From the NCBI RefSeq assembly GCF_937425535.1, contig NZ_OW485601.1, positions 5,377,501 to 5,441,500 on the forward strand: 64,000 nt of DNA, read 5' to 3'. The notes below the pieces were generated by a model. The model was not told where the DNA came from. It saw nothing but the letters and a program-made list of their open reading frames with translations, and did not search any database. The translations under genes were made by a program, and so were the position numbers. Source of the stretch: Rhodovastum atsumiense (GTDB lineage Bacteria; Pseudomonadota; Alphaproteobacteria; Acetobacterales; Acetobacteraceae). Shown here in pieces: positions 31,168 to 39,752 of the stretch (position 1 is the first letter of the stretch; the number at the start of each line of letters is the position of its first letter).

Positions 31168-31793
31168 TGGCGATCAAAGCGGCATGGTCTTGCGGAAGCC
31201 GAACGGAGGACGGCCAGTGCCAGGACCGCCAGGACAATCAGGCCGGGCGTGCAGGGGAGCAGGCCTCTCCAGTCCGGATAAATCACGTCGGAGGTGTTGA
31301 ACGCTTCGCCGCTGTAGCGGCACAGCATCAGCGAGGCCTGCCGGGCCTGCATGGCGTCTTCGATTTCCGCGACGACGGCCTGCACGGCCGTGCGATCACC
31401 GGGCATGTCCAGCAGATGCAGGAGCAACGCCCGGGTCGCGGCCAGATAGGCATGGGCGCATTCGTTGAAGGGGCTGTCCTCGTCGGTCAGGCTGCCCGGC
31501 GCGAGGCCCCACAGGCATGCGCTGAACTGGATGTTGATGAAGCCCTGCAGCCGCCGCATCACCCGGTCGGTGGGAAACTGCTGTTGCGCCAGGGCCAGGA
31601 TCGCCCTCCGGTAAGCGGCCAGCACGAGCATTTCGCCATGCGTGACGGTGGGGATCGAAATCGCATCCTCCGGTGCCGGCGCGGAGCTTCCCTGCCGGTG
31701 GGCCCGGGCAGGGAACGCCGCGGCAATGCACAGCAGGATCCAAAGCGACAGGACACAGCAGAGCTCCCTGGATCGTCCGACCGGCATGTCCAT
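31164..31793 (-). CDS. Exported protein of unknown function with C-terminal membrane helix
   Basis: A 209-residue protein with a signal peptide (LSLWILLCIAAAFPARA), a soluble helical body and a C-terminal hydrophobic segment (LIVLAVLALAVL), followed by basic residues. This layout resembles periplasmic proteins anchored at the C-terminus. Four body cysteines (FSACLWG, FNECAHA, LMLCRYS, LLPCTPG) could form disulfides or bind metal. I do not recognise the family. It is 70 bp downstream of cbtA and overlaps the porin start, so it is probably part of the same cobalamin-controlled unit. Confidence 0.7.
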   Translation of the reverse strand: MDMPVGRSRELCCVLSLWILLCIAAAFPARAHRQGSSAPAPEDAISIPTVTHGEMLVLAAYRRAILALAQQQFPTDRVMRRLQGFINIQFSACLWGLAPGSLTDEDSPFNECAHAYLAATRALLLHLLDMPGDRTAVQAVVAEIEDAMQARQASLMLCRYSGEAFNTSDVIYPDWRGLLPCTPGLIVLAVLALAVLRSASARPCRFDRQ

Positions 31794-31863
31794 CCTGCGC
31801 CCCCGAGACCCTGCACGGCCGCGATCGTGGTGGGGCTGATGCGGCGGAACGACGGTATTCGGG

Positions 31864-32634
31864 TTACGAGGCCGCCAGCACGTGCCGTGCCGTCGCTTGC
31901 CGTCGCATGGCGTGCTCCGCCAGGGGACCGAAGGCCAGTCCCAGCGTGGTCCACAGGATCACCTGGGCGCCGACGGAGGCGATCCGGAATTGCCACAGCA
32001 GGTCGGCCGGGAATTGCTCGGGCACCTCGTTCACGGTCGGCAGGGCGAAGTTGGCAACGACGATGACGAGCAGATACGCCAGCCCGGCAAACAGCGATGC
32101 ATTCCAGGCGCCATGGCGGCCAACCAGCCGCCGGCGCAGCAGCACCGCCCCCAGCATCGCCACCACTGAAATCAGGATCATCGCAAAATAGAGCGCGGTG
32201 CGGATCTGGATGGTTTCGGGTTCGCCGACCGCGGGCGGGTTGGCTGGGTACTTGACGAAGGGAGCCAGATAGACCGTGACAAAGCCGATGGCGGCGAGGA
32301 TCGCGGCAGTGGCGCGTGGCCCGGTGGCGGCCAGTCGCCCGGAAGCCGAGGCGAAGACCAGCGCGAACAGGCCGCCAATGGCGGCGCCGAACACGACGAC
32401 GCCGGTGAACAGCCCGATGCCGGCCTGGACCGGCCGGCTGACCAGTTCGGGTTCTTCTTCCGCCGCCGGTGATCCCCCGGCCGCCTCGGTGGCGGCCTTG
32501 GCCTGCTCCATGCGGGCCTCGAAGGCGATGGCCCGATCGACCTGGGGCTCGCCGAAGACCTTCAGGAAGCCGAAGGCAAGCAATCCCGCGAGGATGCCGA
32601 CCAGCATCCCGCGGACGAGCAAATTCCTGACCAT
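31864..32634 (-). CDS. cbtA: Cobalt transporter subunit CbtA
   Basis: A 256-residue polytopic membrane protein of the CbtA family. The N-terminus MVRNLLVRGMLVGILAG and the FGEPQVDRAIAFE segment are typical. CbtA with CbtB forms a predicted cobalt uptake system found under cobalamin riboswitch control. It lies 16 bp after cbtB. The start was chosen at MVRNLL, which begins the conserved region; an ATG 54 bases upstream would overlap cbtB. Confidence 0.93.
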   Translation of the reverse strand: MVRNLLVRGMLVGILAGLLAFGFLKVFGEPQVDRAIAFEARMEQAKAATEAAGGSPAAEEEPELVSRPVQAGIGLFTGVVVFGAAIGGLFALVFASASGRLAATGPRATAAILAAIGFVTVYLAPFVKYPANPPAVGEPETIQIRTALYFAMILISVVAMLGAVLLRRRLVGRHGAWNASLFAGLAYLLVIVVANFALPTVNEVPEQFPADLLWQFRIASVGAQVILWTTLGLAFGPLAEHAMRRQATARHVLAAS

Positions 32635-32650
32635 GATGTCGACAGCCGGC

Positions 32651-32857
32651 TCAGTGGCAGGGGAAGCCGAGCAGGTGCCGCCCATCATGCACGAATTCGT
32701 GCACGTACATGCCGGATATCAACGAGGTGGCGCCTTCCTCGGCGCCGATGAAATACAGCGCGAGCAGCAACACGATGCCGAACAGCGCCCATGGCAGGAT
32801 GTCCCGAAGCGGGATCGGGGCCGGCGCGAAATCAGGGAGGAAGGTGGTGTCGGACAT
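32651..32857 (-). CDS. cbtB: Cobalt transporter subunit CbtB
   Basis: A 68-residue CbtB with one membrane helix (about 22-38) and the family's histidine-bearing tail (VHEFVHDGRHLLGFPCH), which probably binds cobalt. The ATG at 32857 is six bases from GAGGAG; a second ATG directly before it (32860) is an alternative. The gene follows a cobalamin riboswitch by about 40 bases. Confidence 0.93.
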   Translation of the reverse strand: MSDTTFLPDFAPAPIPLRDILPWALFGIVLLLALYFIGAEEGATSLISGMYVHEFVHDGRHLLGFPCH

Positions 32858-32895
32858 CATGGGCTCCTCGGGATGGCGCGTCCCAATGCAGCGAT

Positions 32896-32996
32896 GTGTC
32901 ACGGCTGGGTCTGACTCTCGACCGCTCCTGACAGGGAGCGGCGATTACAGTGGCGCGACCGTGCCGGGTTTGCACCGGCTTCCAGGAGCGTGACGA
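32896..32996 (-). promoter_or_regulatory. Cobalamin riboswitch upstream of cbtBA
   Basis: On the minus strand the compact cobalamin aptamer is readable: CTGGAAGCCGGTGCAAACCC, then GGCACGGTCGCGCCACTG, and then GAGAGTCAGACCC. The closing stem GTCACG (32989-32994) pairs with CGTGAC (32898-32903). The short distance of about 40 bases to cbtB suggests control of translation initiation or a very short terminator. This compact form differs from the longer aptamer in front of bchE. Confidence 0.88.
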
Positions 32997-33063
32997 TGGA
33001 GGCACCCTATTGGGTCCGGGGGGCGGTCGTCAATGCATCACCGGTGCGACCGTGGGCGGCGGC

Positions 33064-33927
33064 TCAGCCGGCGCAGACGATCGTCCGCTCCAGTCGGTCG
33101 GCAACCGCCGGCTGAGCCGGGGCGAGGGTATAGACCCCGCGTTCCTCGCCATAAGGCACAAAACGGTCGCACAGGCCGAGCACCGTCTCGGCGCCGCCGA
33201 GATAGAGCAGCCCATCCGGTGCCATCTGTCGCGCGATCGCTTCGAGCACGCAGGTCTTGGTGGGCGGATCGAAATAGATCAGCACGTTGCGGCAGAACAC
33301 GATGTCGAACCGGCCCAGCGGCCGCAAATCGTCCAGCAGGTTCCATTCACGAAACACGGTCATGTTGCGCAGTGCCGGGGCAATGCGCCACTGCGCGCCT
33401 TCCTTGCGGAAATGCCGCACCAGCATCTGCATCGGCAGGCCGCGCTGGATCTCGAACTGCGTATAGAGCCCGGCGCGGGCGCGGGCGAGCGGGGCGCGGG
33501 CGATGTCGGTGCCGAGGATCTCCACCCCGCGCCCGGTCAGCATCGCCTGGATCTCGCTGATGATCATGGCGAGCGAATAGGCTTCCTGCCCGGTGCTCGC
33601 GGCGGCCGACCACAGGCGCAGCCGCGTCCCTGCCGGCCGCGCGGCGTGCAGGCGCGGCAAGGCGTGGTCGCGCACATGCGCGAAAGGCCGGTCGTCGCGA
33701 AAGAAAAAACTTTCGTTGGTGGTCATCGCCTCGACCACGTCGCGCGCCAGCGTCCCGCATCCCGGCAGGCGCAGCCGCGCCGCCAGCGCATCCAGTCCGG
33801 GCAGTCCTTCCCGCCGCAGGATGGGCACCAGCCGCGTCTCCAGCAGGTAGGTCTTATCGGGACCAATGGCGAGGCCGGAGCCGTTGCGCAGCACCGTGGC
33901 GAAGACCTCGAAGCTCGCCGGGGTCAT
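33064..33927 (-). CDS. cheR: Chemotaxis protein methyltransferase CheR
   Basis: A 287-residue CheR: a short helical N-terminal domain (MTPASFEVFATVL) and a SAM-dependent methyltransferase domain (LRLWSAAASTGQEAYSLAM is the SAM loop; DIVFCRNVLIYFD is motif IV). It methylates glutamates on chemoreceptors. The start overlaps the cheB stop (ATGA). It is the last gene of the operon; no receptor gene is in the window. Confidence 0.95.
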   Translation of the reverse strand: MTPASFEVFATVLRNGSGLAIGPDKTYLLETRLVPILRREGLPGLDALAARLRLPGCGTLARDVVEAMTTNESFFFRDDRPFAHVRDHALPRLHAARPAGTRLRLWSAAASTGQEAYSLAMIISEIQAMLTGRGVEILGTDIARAPLARARAGLYTQFEIQRGLPMQMLVRHFRKEGAQWRIAPALRNMTVFREWNLLDDLRPLGRFDIVFCRNVLIYFDPPTKTCVLEAIARQMAPDGLLYLGGAETVLGLCDRFVPYGEERGVYTLAPAQPAVADRLERTIVCAG

Positions 33928-35048
33928 GGGCCTTTCCCCGCGTCGCGCAGCAGGTCCAGCACCCGCGGCGCGATCGCCGGCAGGGGCAGCACCCGGTGGC
34001 ACAGCCCCGCCTGCGCTACCGCCCCGGGCATGCCCCAGACCACGGAGCTGGCCTCGTCCTGCGCGAGCGCGGTGCCGCCGGCCTCGATCACGGCGCGGGT
34101 GCCCTCCCGTCCGTCATGGCCCATGCCGGTCAGCATCACCACCAGCACGCGGCCGCTACAGGCCAGGGTGGCGCTGCGCAGCATCGGATCGACCGAGGGG
34201 CGGCAGAAATTCTCCGGGGCTGCATCGGACAGGCGCGCCCGCAGCGCGCCGGGCCGGCCTTCCACCAGCAGATGCCGGTCGCCCGGCGCCAGGTAGATCC
34301 GTCCCGCCTCGATCGGCTCGCCGTCGCGCGCCTCGGCGCAGGGCGTGGCCCCGAGCCGGGTCAGGTGGTCGGCCAGGATCGGGGTGAAGGCCGCCGGCAT
34401 GTGCTGGGTGATCACCACCGGAACCTTCAGCCCGGTTCCAAGCCCCTGGACCAGAGTGAACAGGGCCTGCGGTCCGCCGGTGGAACTGCCGACCGCGACC
34501 AGCAGCGGCCGTTCCCGTGCCGCCGGCCGGACTGTCGTTGGCGCCGCCGCCGTGCCCATCACCGGCCGTGGCGCACCGGGCGGCGTCGCCGTCGCGACGG
34601 CATGGCGGCGCAGCCGGGCCAGGCCCTTCACCTTGGCCAGCAGCTCGCGGCGGAAGCTGTCATCGGCGATCGCGGCGACCGAGGGCTTGGGCACGTAGTC
34701 GGCCGCCCCCAGCCGCAGCGCCCGCAACGCGATATCGGCGCCGCGTGTGGTCAGGGTGCTGGCCATGATCACCCGCAGCCGGGGATCGGCGCGCAACAGC
34801 AGCGGCAGCGCCGTCAGCCCGTCCATCTCCGGCATCTCGATGTCGAGCACGGCGACGTCGAAATGTTCGCGCCCGACCGCCTCCAGCGCGGCGCGGCCGT
34901 TGGCGACGCGCGCGGCCACGTGGATGGTGGGGTCGGCGTTCAGCATGCGCGCGATCGCGCCGCGAATCACCGCCGAATCGTCGCAGAGCAGGACACGTGC
35001 GGCCTCGGGCGAAGGCCGGGCAAGCAGCGGCGCGAGAGTTTCGCTCAC
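33924..35048 (-). CDS. cheB: Chemotaxis response regulator protein-glutamate methylesterase CheB
   Basis: A 374-residue CheB. The receiver has Asp69 (AVLDIEMPEMDG). After a Pro/Ala linker the methylesterase domain shows the catalytic Ser189 (GSSTGG), His216 (TQHMP) and the Asp of LTGMGHDG. Phosphorylated CheB demethylates or deamidates receptors. It overlaps cheY upstream and cheR downstream by four bases each. Confidence 0.95.
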   Translation of the reverse strand: MSETLAPLLARPSPEAARVLLCDDSAVIRGAIARMLNADPTIHVAARVANGRAALEAVGREHFDVAVLDIEMPEMDGLTALPLLLRADPRLRVIMASTLTTRGADIALRALRLGAADYVPKPSVAAIADDSFRRELLAKVKGLARLRRHAVATATPPGAPRPVMGTAAAPTTVRPAARERPLLVAVGSSTGGPQALFTLVQGLGTGLKVPVVITQHMPAAFTPILADHLTRLGATPCAEARDGEPIEAGRIYLAPGDRHLLVEGRPGALRARLSDAAPENFCRPSVDPMLRSATLACSGRVLVVMLTGMGHDGREGTRAVIEAGGTALAQDEASSVVWGMPGAVAQAGLCHRVLPLPAIAPRVLDLLRDAGKGP

Positions 35049-35416
35049 AACAGCCCGGCCTGTGCGAACTTGCCCACCAGGATGGCCTCGTCGAACGGCT
35101 TCATGATGAATTCCTGTGCCCCCTGTGCGATCGCCTGCTTCACGAAGGTCATTTCGGTCTCGGTGGTGCAGAACACCACCGGTGGCCGCGCGCCGAATTC
35201 GCCCCGCAGCGCCTTGAGGAAATCCAGCCCGTTCATCACCGGCATGTTCCAGTCCAGCAGCACGCAGTCGGGCAGGGTGGCACGACAGGCGGCGAGGGCG
35301 GCCTCGCCGTTCCCGGCCTCGTGCACGGCGAAGCCCTGGGCTTCCAGGATGCGGCGGGCCAGCCGGCGCACGACGACGCTGTCATCCACCACCAGGCAAA
35401 GACGGCCGCCGGCCAT
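35045..35416 (-). CDS. cheY: Chemotaxis response regulator CheY-like
   Basis: A 123-residue single receiver domain. The acidic pair Asp11-Asp12, phosphoacceptor Asp55 (VLLDWNMPV) and the late lysine in FIMKPFD are in place. It lies between cheW and cheB and is probably the output regulator of the CheA in this operon. Confidence 0.93.
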   Translation of the reverse strand: MAGGRLCLVVDDSVVVRRLARRILEAQGFAVHEAGNGEAALAACRATLPDCVLLDWNMPVMNGLDFLKALRGEFGARPPVVFCTTETEMTFVKQAIAQGAQEFIMKPFDEAILVGKFAQAGLL

Positions 35417-35420
35417 CGTC

Positions 35421-35900
35421 TCAGGCCTCCGGCGCGAGCGTCAGCAGGCGGCCGACATCCAGCACCACCATCAGCCGGTCCTGCAGCCGGTGGATGCCCA
35501 GCGCATGCGCCGCCCAGGATTGCGGCAGGGTCGGCGGGATGCGTTCGAAGCCGTCGGCGGGCAGGCTGAGCACTTCGCTGACCTGGTCGACCAGCAACGC
35601 ATAAAGTTCGTTGCCCTGCTCGGCGACCACCGACATGCGCGGCGCGTCGGGCGCAGCATCCGGCAGGCCGAGTCGCCGGTGCAGGTCGATCGCGGTGACG
35701 ATGCGCCCGCGCAGGTTCAGGCTGCCGGCGATCTCCGAGGGCGCGAGCGGGATGCGCGTGATCGTCTGTTCGCTCAGCACATCGCGCACCGCCTCCACCG
35801 GGACGCCGCAGAGCTGGCCGGCGACGGTGAGGGTGACGAGCACATGCGTCTCCGCGCTGGCCGCCTCGGCGGCGCGCGGCGAGGTGGGGGTGGCCATCAT
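35421..35900 (-). CDS. cheW: Chemotaxis coupling protein CheW
   Basis: A 159-residue CheW-like domain with a short Ala-rich N-terminal tail. LNLRGRIVTAIDLHRRLGL is the family signature region. It links chemoreceptors to CheA. The frame begins with two adjacent ATGs; the first was used. Confidence 0.93.
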   Translation of the reverse strand: MMATPTSPRAAEAASAETHVLVTLTVAGQLCGVPVEAVRDVLSEQTITRIPLAPSEIAGSLNLRGRIVTAIDLHRRLGLPDAAPDAPRMSVVAEQGNELYALLVDQVSEVLSLPADGFERIPPTLPQSWAAHALGIHRLQDRLMVVLDVGRLLTLAPEA

Positions 35901-35922
35901 GGTTCTCTTTTTCTTCCTGTCC

Positions 35923-38577
35923 TCAGGCGGAGGTCACTGTCTCGCCCAGGCACTGGCGCAGGCTGGCCATCAGGGCAGGACGGTCGAACTTGCCGACATA
36001 ATCGGTGAAGCCGGCGGCGCGCCCGGCCGTCACCTCGGCATCGCAGACCCGCCCGCTGAGCGCGATCACCGGCAGGCTGGCCCAGGGGCCCTCGGCGCGG
36101 AGGCGGCGCACGAAGTCCAGCCCGTGCATGTCGGGCATTTCGATATCGGAGATGATGGCGTCGAACATCGCGCCGGCCTCGCGCAGTTGCAGCGCGCGGC
36201 TGGGGCCATCGCAGCCCACCACCTCGTAGCCTTCGGCCGAGAGGGCGGGGATCAGCAGGTTGCGGAAGAAGTCGCTGTCCTCGACCACGAGCAGGCGGCC
36301 GGCGCGCGCGACACCGCTGCCGTCATTGCGGAACCAGTCGCCGGCGGCGCGGGTGAGCCAGTAGGCGGTGTCGATCACGTCGGTGGCGCGGCCGGCCAGC
36401 ACGGCGGTGCCCAGCAGGCCCGGCCGGTCTCCCGACAGCTCGATGCTCATGCGGTCCTCGACCACATCAAGGATTTCGTCGACCACCAGCCCCATGCAGC
36501 GATCGCGGCCAAGCCCGCGATCGACATCGTTGAACACCAGCACGGCATGGCGCGGCTTCGTCCTGTCGAGCGCGCCGGCGAGCGGCACCAGCGGCATCAG
36601 CCGGCCGCGGTACTGCACCACCGGCTGGCCGGCGGAGATCTCGATGCGCTCGCTGGCGATGTCCTCCAGCCGCGACACCAGGCTGAGCGGCACCGCCTTC
36701 GGCTCGGGGCCGCCGGCACGGAACAGCAGCACGGCGATGCGCTGCCCGGACTGTGCCAGCACGGTGCCGGTCATCGCCTCCGGGCGCAGTTCACTGCCGG
36801 CGATGCCCTGGGCGCGGGCGATGCCGTTGGGATCGAGGATCATGATCACCGACCCGTCGCCCAGGATGGTGTTGCCGCTGAACATGGTGATGTGGCGCAG
36901 GATCGGCGCCACCGGCTTGACCACGATTTCCTCGGTGTCGAAGACGCGGTCGACGATGATGCCCAGCAGCGTGGCGCCGACCTGGGTGACCACGATGCTG
37001 CGGTTGCCGGCCTCCTGCGTGGGGTCGGGTTCGAGCCGCATCAGCTCGGCGAGCCCGACCAGCGGCAGCAGCCGGTCGCGCAGGCGCAGCACCGGGGTGC
37101 CGTCGATGCGCTCGATGCGGCTTTCGGTGCGCTGCTCGCCGCTGCCGTCCTTGCCCGTGGCCGTGCCGTCGCGCTCCGCCTCGGTGCCCGCACGCACCAG
37201 CTCGACCACGCTGAGCTGCGGGATGGCGAAGCGTTCCCGCCCGGCCTGCACGATCAGCGCCGAGACGATGGCGAGGGTGAGCGGGATCTTGACGACGAAG
37301 GTGGTGCCGTGACCGGGCTGGCTTTTCAGCTCGATGGTGCCGCCGATCTTCTCGATGTTGGTTTTCACCACGTCCATGCCGACGCCGCGGCCGGAGACGG
37401 CGGTGACGGCTTCGGCGGTGGAGAAGCCGGGGCGGAAGATGAAGCGCTGGATCTGCGCCTCGGTCATGGTGGCGAGTTCGGTTTCGGTGGCCAGGCCACG
37501 CGCCAGCACCTTGGCGCGGATCTTCTCGGTGGCGAGGCCGCGGCCATCGTCGCCGATCTCGATCAGGATGTGGCCGCCCTCGTGGAAGGCGTTGAGGGTG
37601 ATGCGACCGGTCTCCGGCTTGCCCGCGGCGCGGCGCTCGGCCGGGGATTCCAGCCCGTGATCGCCGGAATTGCGCACCATGTGCGTCAGCGGATCCTTGA
37701 TCAGCTCCAGCACCTGCCGGTCGAGTTCGGTGTCGGCGCCGTGCATGACCAGTTCGATGCGCTTGTCGAGGTCGCGGGCGAGGTCGCGCACCAGCCGCGG
37801 CAGCTTGTTCCAGGCATTGCCGATCGGCTGCATGCGCGTCTTCATCACCCCTTCCTGCAGGTCGGAGGTGATGTGCGACAGACGCTGCAGCGGCACCTGC
37901 AGCCCCGAATCCTCCTGACCGCGCGCAAGCTGCAGCAACTGGTTGCGGGTGAGCACCAGCTCGCTGACCAGCGTCATCAGGTTTTCCAGCACGTCGACGC
38001 CGACGCGGATGGTCTGGCCGGCGATGGTGGCCTCGGCCTCGCGCACGGCCTCCGCCGGTTCCGGCGGCGCTTCGTTCGCGGCCGGCGCGGCTGTCGAAAG
38101 GGACGCGGCATCGGGTCCGTCCGGCGCGGCGCCGGGCGGGGCGGGGGGCATGGCGGCAGGCGCTGCGGAGACCTGGGCAGCGGGCGTGGCGGCGGGCTGG
38201 CGGCCCTCGGCCACCTCGGTGAGGACGGCGACCAGGGCGCTGTCATCGCCGGCGGGCTCGGTGCCGGCGGCGGCGAGCCCGCCGACGATCTCCTTGATGC
38301 GGTCGAGCGCGAAGAGCACGGTGCTGATCACGTCCGGGGTGGCGGCGATGGCGCGCTCGCGCAGCCGCACCAGCACGTTCTCGGCCGCGTGCGCCACCTG
38401 TTCGAGCCGGGGCAGCCCCAGGAAGCCGCAGGTGCCCTTGATCGTGTGCATCAGCCGGAAAATCTGCGAGAGCGTCTGCTCGTCGTCCGGCGTGCGTTCC
38501 AGGCGCACCAGCGCCACGTCGAGCTCGGCCAGGCTCTCGTTGGTCTCGGTCAGGAAATCCGCCAGCAGATCGTCCAT
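35923..38577 (-). CDS. cheA: Hybrid chemotaxis histidine kinase CheA with a C-terminal receiver
   Basis: An 884-residue CheA. The P1 domain carries His44 (FRLMHTIKGTCGF). A Pro/Ala-rich linker replaces a P2 domain. P3 dimerisation (ENLMTLVSELVLTRNQL) and the P4 ATPase (GRGVGMDVVKTNI, GHGTTF) follow, then a CheW-like P5, a second CheW-like segment (about 605-745), and a receiver at about 765-884 (SDIEMPDMHG). The lack of a P2 and the presence of a second CheW-like segment and receiver distinguish it from the enterobacterial enzyme. The start MDDLLADF begins the P1 helix. Confidence 0.93.
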   Translation of the reverse strand: MDDLLADFLTETNESLAELDVALVRLERTPDDEQTLSQIFRLMHTIKGTCGFLGLPRLEQVAHAAENVLVRLRERAIAATPDVISTVLFALDRIKEIVGGLAAAGTEPAGDDSALVAVLTEVAEGRQPAATPAAQVSAAPAAMPPAPPGAAPDGPDAASLSTAAPAANEAPPEPAEAVREAEATIAGQTIRVGVDVLENLMTLVSELVLTRNQLLQLARGQEDSGLQVPLQRLSHITSDLQEGVMKTRMQPIGNAWNKLPRLVRDLARDLDKRIELVMHGADTELDRQVLELIKDPLTHMVRNSGDHGLESPAERRAAGKPETGRITLNAFHEGGHILIEIGDDGRGLATEKIRAKVLARGLATETELATMTEAQIQRFIFRPGFSTAEAVTAVSGRGVGMDVVKTNIEKIGGTIELKSQPGHGTTFVVKIPLTLAIVSALIVQAGRERFAIPQLSVVELVRAGTEAERDGTATGKDGSGEQRTESRIERIDGTPVLRLRDRLLPLVGLAELMRLEPDPTQEAGNRSIVVTQVGATLLGIIVDRVFDTEEIVVKPVAPILRHITMFSGNTILGDGSVIMILDPNGIARAQGIAGSELRPEAMTGTVLAQSGQRIAVLLFRAGGPEPKAVPLSLVSRLEDIASERIEISAGQPVVQYRGRLMPLVPLAGALDRTKPRHAVLVFNDVDRGLGRDRCMGLVVDEILDVVEDRMSIELSGDRPGLLGTAVLAGRATDVIDTAYWLTRAAGDWFRNDGSGVARAGRLLVVEDSDFFRNLLIPALSAEGYEVVGCDGPSRALQLREAGAMFDAIISDIEMPDMHGLDFVRRLRAEGPWASLPVIALSGRVCDAEVTAGRAAGFTDYVGKFDRPALMASLRQCLGETVTSA

Positions 38578-38681
38578 TACGCTCTCCGTGCGCCCCGTGC
38601 GTCCTGTGCCCCGTGGCGGGGCGATCGCGTCCAGGGTGCGCGCGCGAAGGCGAAGAAACGGTAAAGACGCGCCGGGGGCGT

Positions 38682-39335
38682 TCAGGCCGGATGCAGCAGC
38701 AGCGGTGCGGCGCCATCCCCGGGCACCGGCACCGGGCCGAGGCGCAGCCGCGCCCCGGCCGCATGTGCGAGCAGGGCGGTCAGCGGCCCCTGCAACTCCC
38801 GTGGCGTGGCGGTGCCGGCCGCCTGCCATGCCGCCCCGGGATCGGCGAGCCAATCGGGCAAACCGTCCGGCCAGGCGGCGCCGGCACCGTGCAGCGTGGC
38901 GCGCAGACCCTGCGGGCCCAGGCCGGCCAGCTCCAGCGTGCCGCCACGCGGCAGGCTGTCGGCGGCGAGCAACGCGACATTGAGCAGCAGCCGGCCGGTT
39001 CCGGCGGGAAAGCGGCGCCGTGGCCCGAGCCTTTCCAGGCGCAGGCCGATCCGCGGCAGCGCGGTGCAGATCCCCTGCAGCGCCGCGGCGTCCTCCGGCT
39101 CCGCGCCCCCCGCCCAGGCCGCGCGCAGCAGCCGCAGCCGCGCGGCCAGCACATCGGCCGCCTCGCGGCCGAGCGGCAGCGCCTCGGTGGCGCCGGGATC
39201 CGCCTGCGCCACCGCGATCGCGGCGGCGACGGTGGCGAGTGGGCCGCTGATTTCATGACATAGTCGTGCGGCCAGCAACCCGGTGAACCGGAGTCCGTCC
39301 TGCCATGGCGCCCCCGCGGTGCCGGATATGTCCAC
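38682..39335 (-). CDS. ChpT-like histidine phosphotransferase
   Basis: A 217-residue protein resembling the alphaproteobacterial ChpT/HPTransfase family. The phosphorylatable His lies in LLAARLCHEISGPLATV near residue 27, followed by a degenerate ATPase-like fold without obvious ATP-binding boxes. ChpT moves phosphate between receivers. Its position directly upstream of the hybrid cheA suggests it exchanges phosphate with the CheA receiver or CheY. This link is inferred; a relay to cell-cycle regulators is the other option. Confidence 0.75.
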   Translation of the reverse strand: MDISGTAGAPWQDGLRFTGLLAARLCHEISGPLATVAAAIAVAQADPGATEALPLGREAADVLAARLRLLRAAWAGGAEPEDAAALQGICTALPRIGLRLERLGPRRRFPAGTGRLLLNVALLAADSLPRGGTLELAGLGPQGLRATLHGAGAAWPDGLPDWLADPGAAWQAAGTATPRELQGPLTALLAHAAGARLRLGPVPVPGDGAAPLLLHPA

Positions 39336-39483
39336 GCGCCAGCCTCCCCGGTGATCCGGGCCGCATCGTTGCGGACGCTTGCGTCGCGACCGCGATACCA
39401 GGCCCGGTCACCCGGCATTACGATCCCGGCGCGGCGGCGTCGAGTCTTTTCGAGTTCGCACCAAAAGACGGAGGATGGATGCC

Positions 39484-39669
39484 ATGGCCATGCCACCGGC
39501 CGGATCGTCGCTGGAGCCGGGAATGTGGGTCCGCCATCCCGACCGCCCCGACTGGGGGCGCGGACAGGTGCAATCGGTGATCGGCCAGCGGGTCACCGTC
39601 AATTTCGAGGAAGCCGGCAAGGTCGTCATCAACGCCGCGGTGATCACCCTCGACCCCGTGCCGGACTGA
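39484..39669 (+). CDS. DUF3553 protein
   Basis: A 61-residue protein of the DUF3553 family, with the typical EPGMWVRHPDRPDWGRGQVQ and RVTVNFEEAGKVVI stretches. The fold resembles a small beta-barrel often attached to UvrD-type helicases, but it is free-standing here. Three in-frame ATGs occur (39475, 39484, 39490); 39484 is best spaced from GGAGG. Function unknown. Confidence 0.8.
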   Translation: MAMPPAGSSLEPGMWVRHPDRPDWGRGQVQSVIGQRVTVNFEEAGKVVINAAVITLDPVPD

Positions 39670-39711
39670 GGGAAAGGCCCGCCCCCTTGCGCGCGCGCCG
39701 CGGCCCGTCGA

Positions 39712-39732
39712 TATATTGTGGCCAATAATATA
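39712..39732. promoter_or_regulatory. Palindromic site upstream of moaA, possible Mo-box
   Basis: The arms TATATT and AATATA flank a nine-base centre (GTGGCCAAT), 20 bp before the moaA start, in otherwise GC-rich DNA. ModE binds TATATA-type half sites around a six-base spacer, so a molybdate-responsive operator is possible. The half sites are imperfect. Confidence 0.35.
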
Positions 39733-39752
39733 CCTGTATGCGGGGATGAGGC

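Noticed and set aside
35611-38664. 1017-codon plus-strand frame opposite cheA
   Set aside because: Antisense to an unambiguous cheA; the translation is compositionally biased and featureless.
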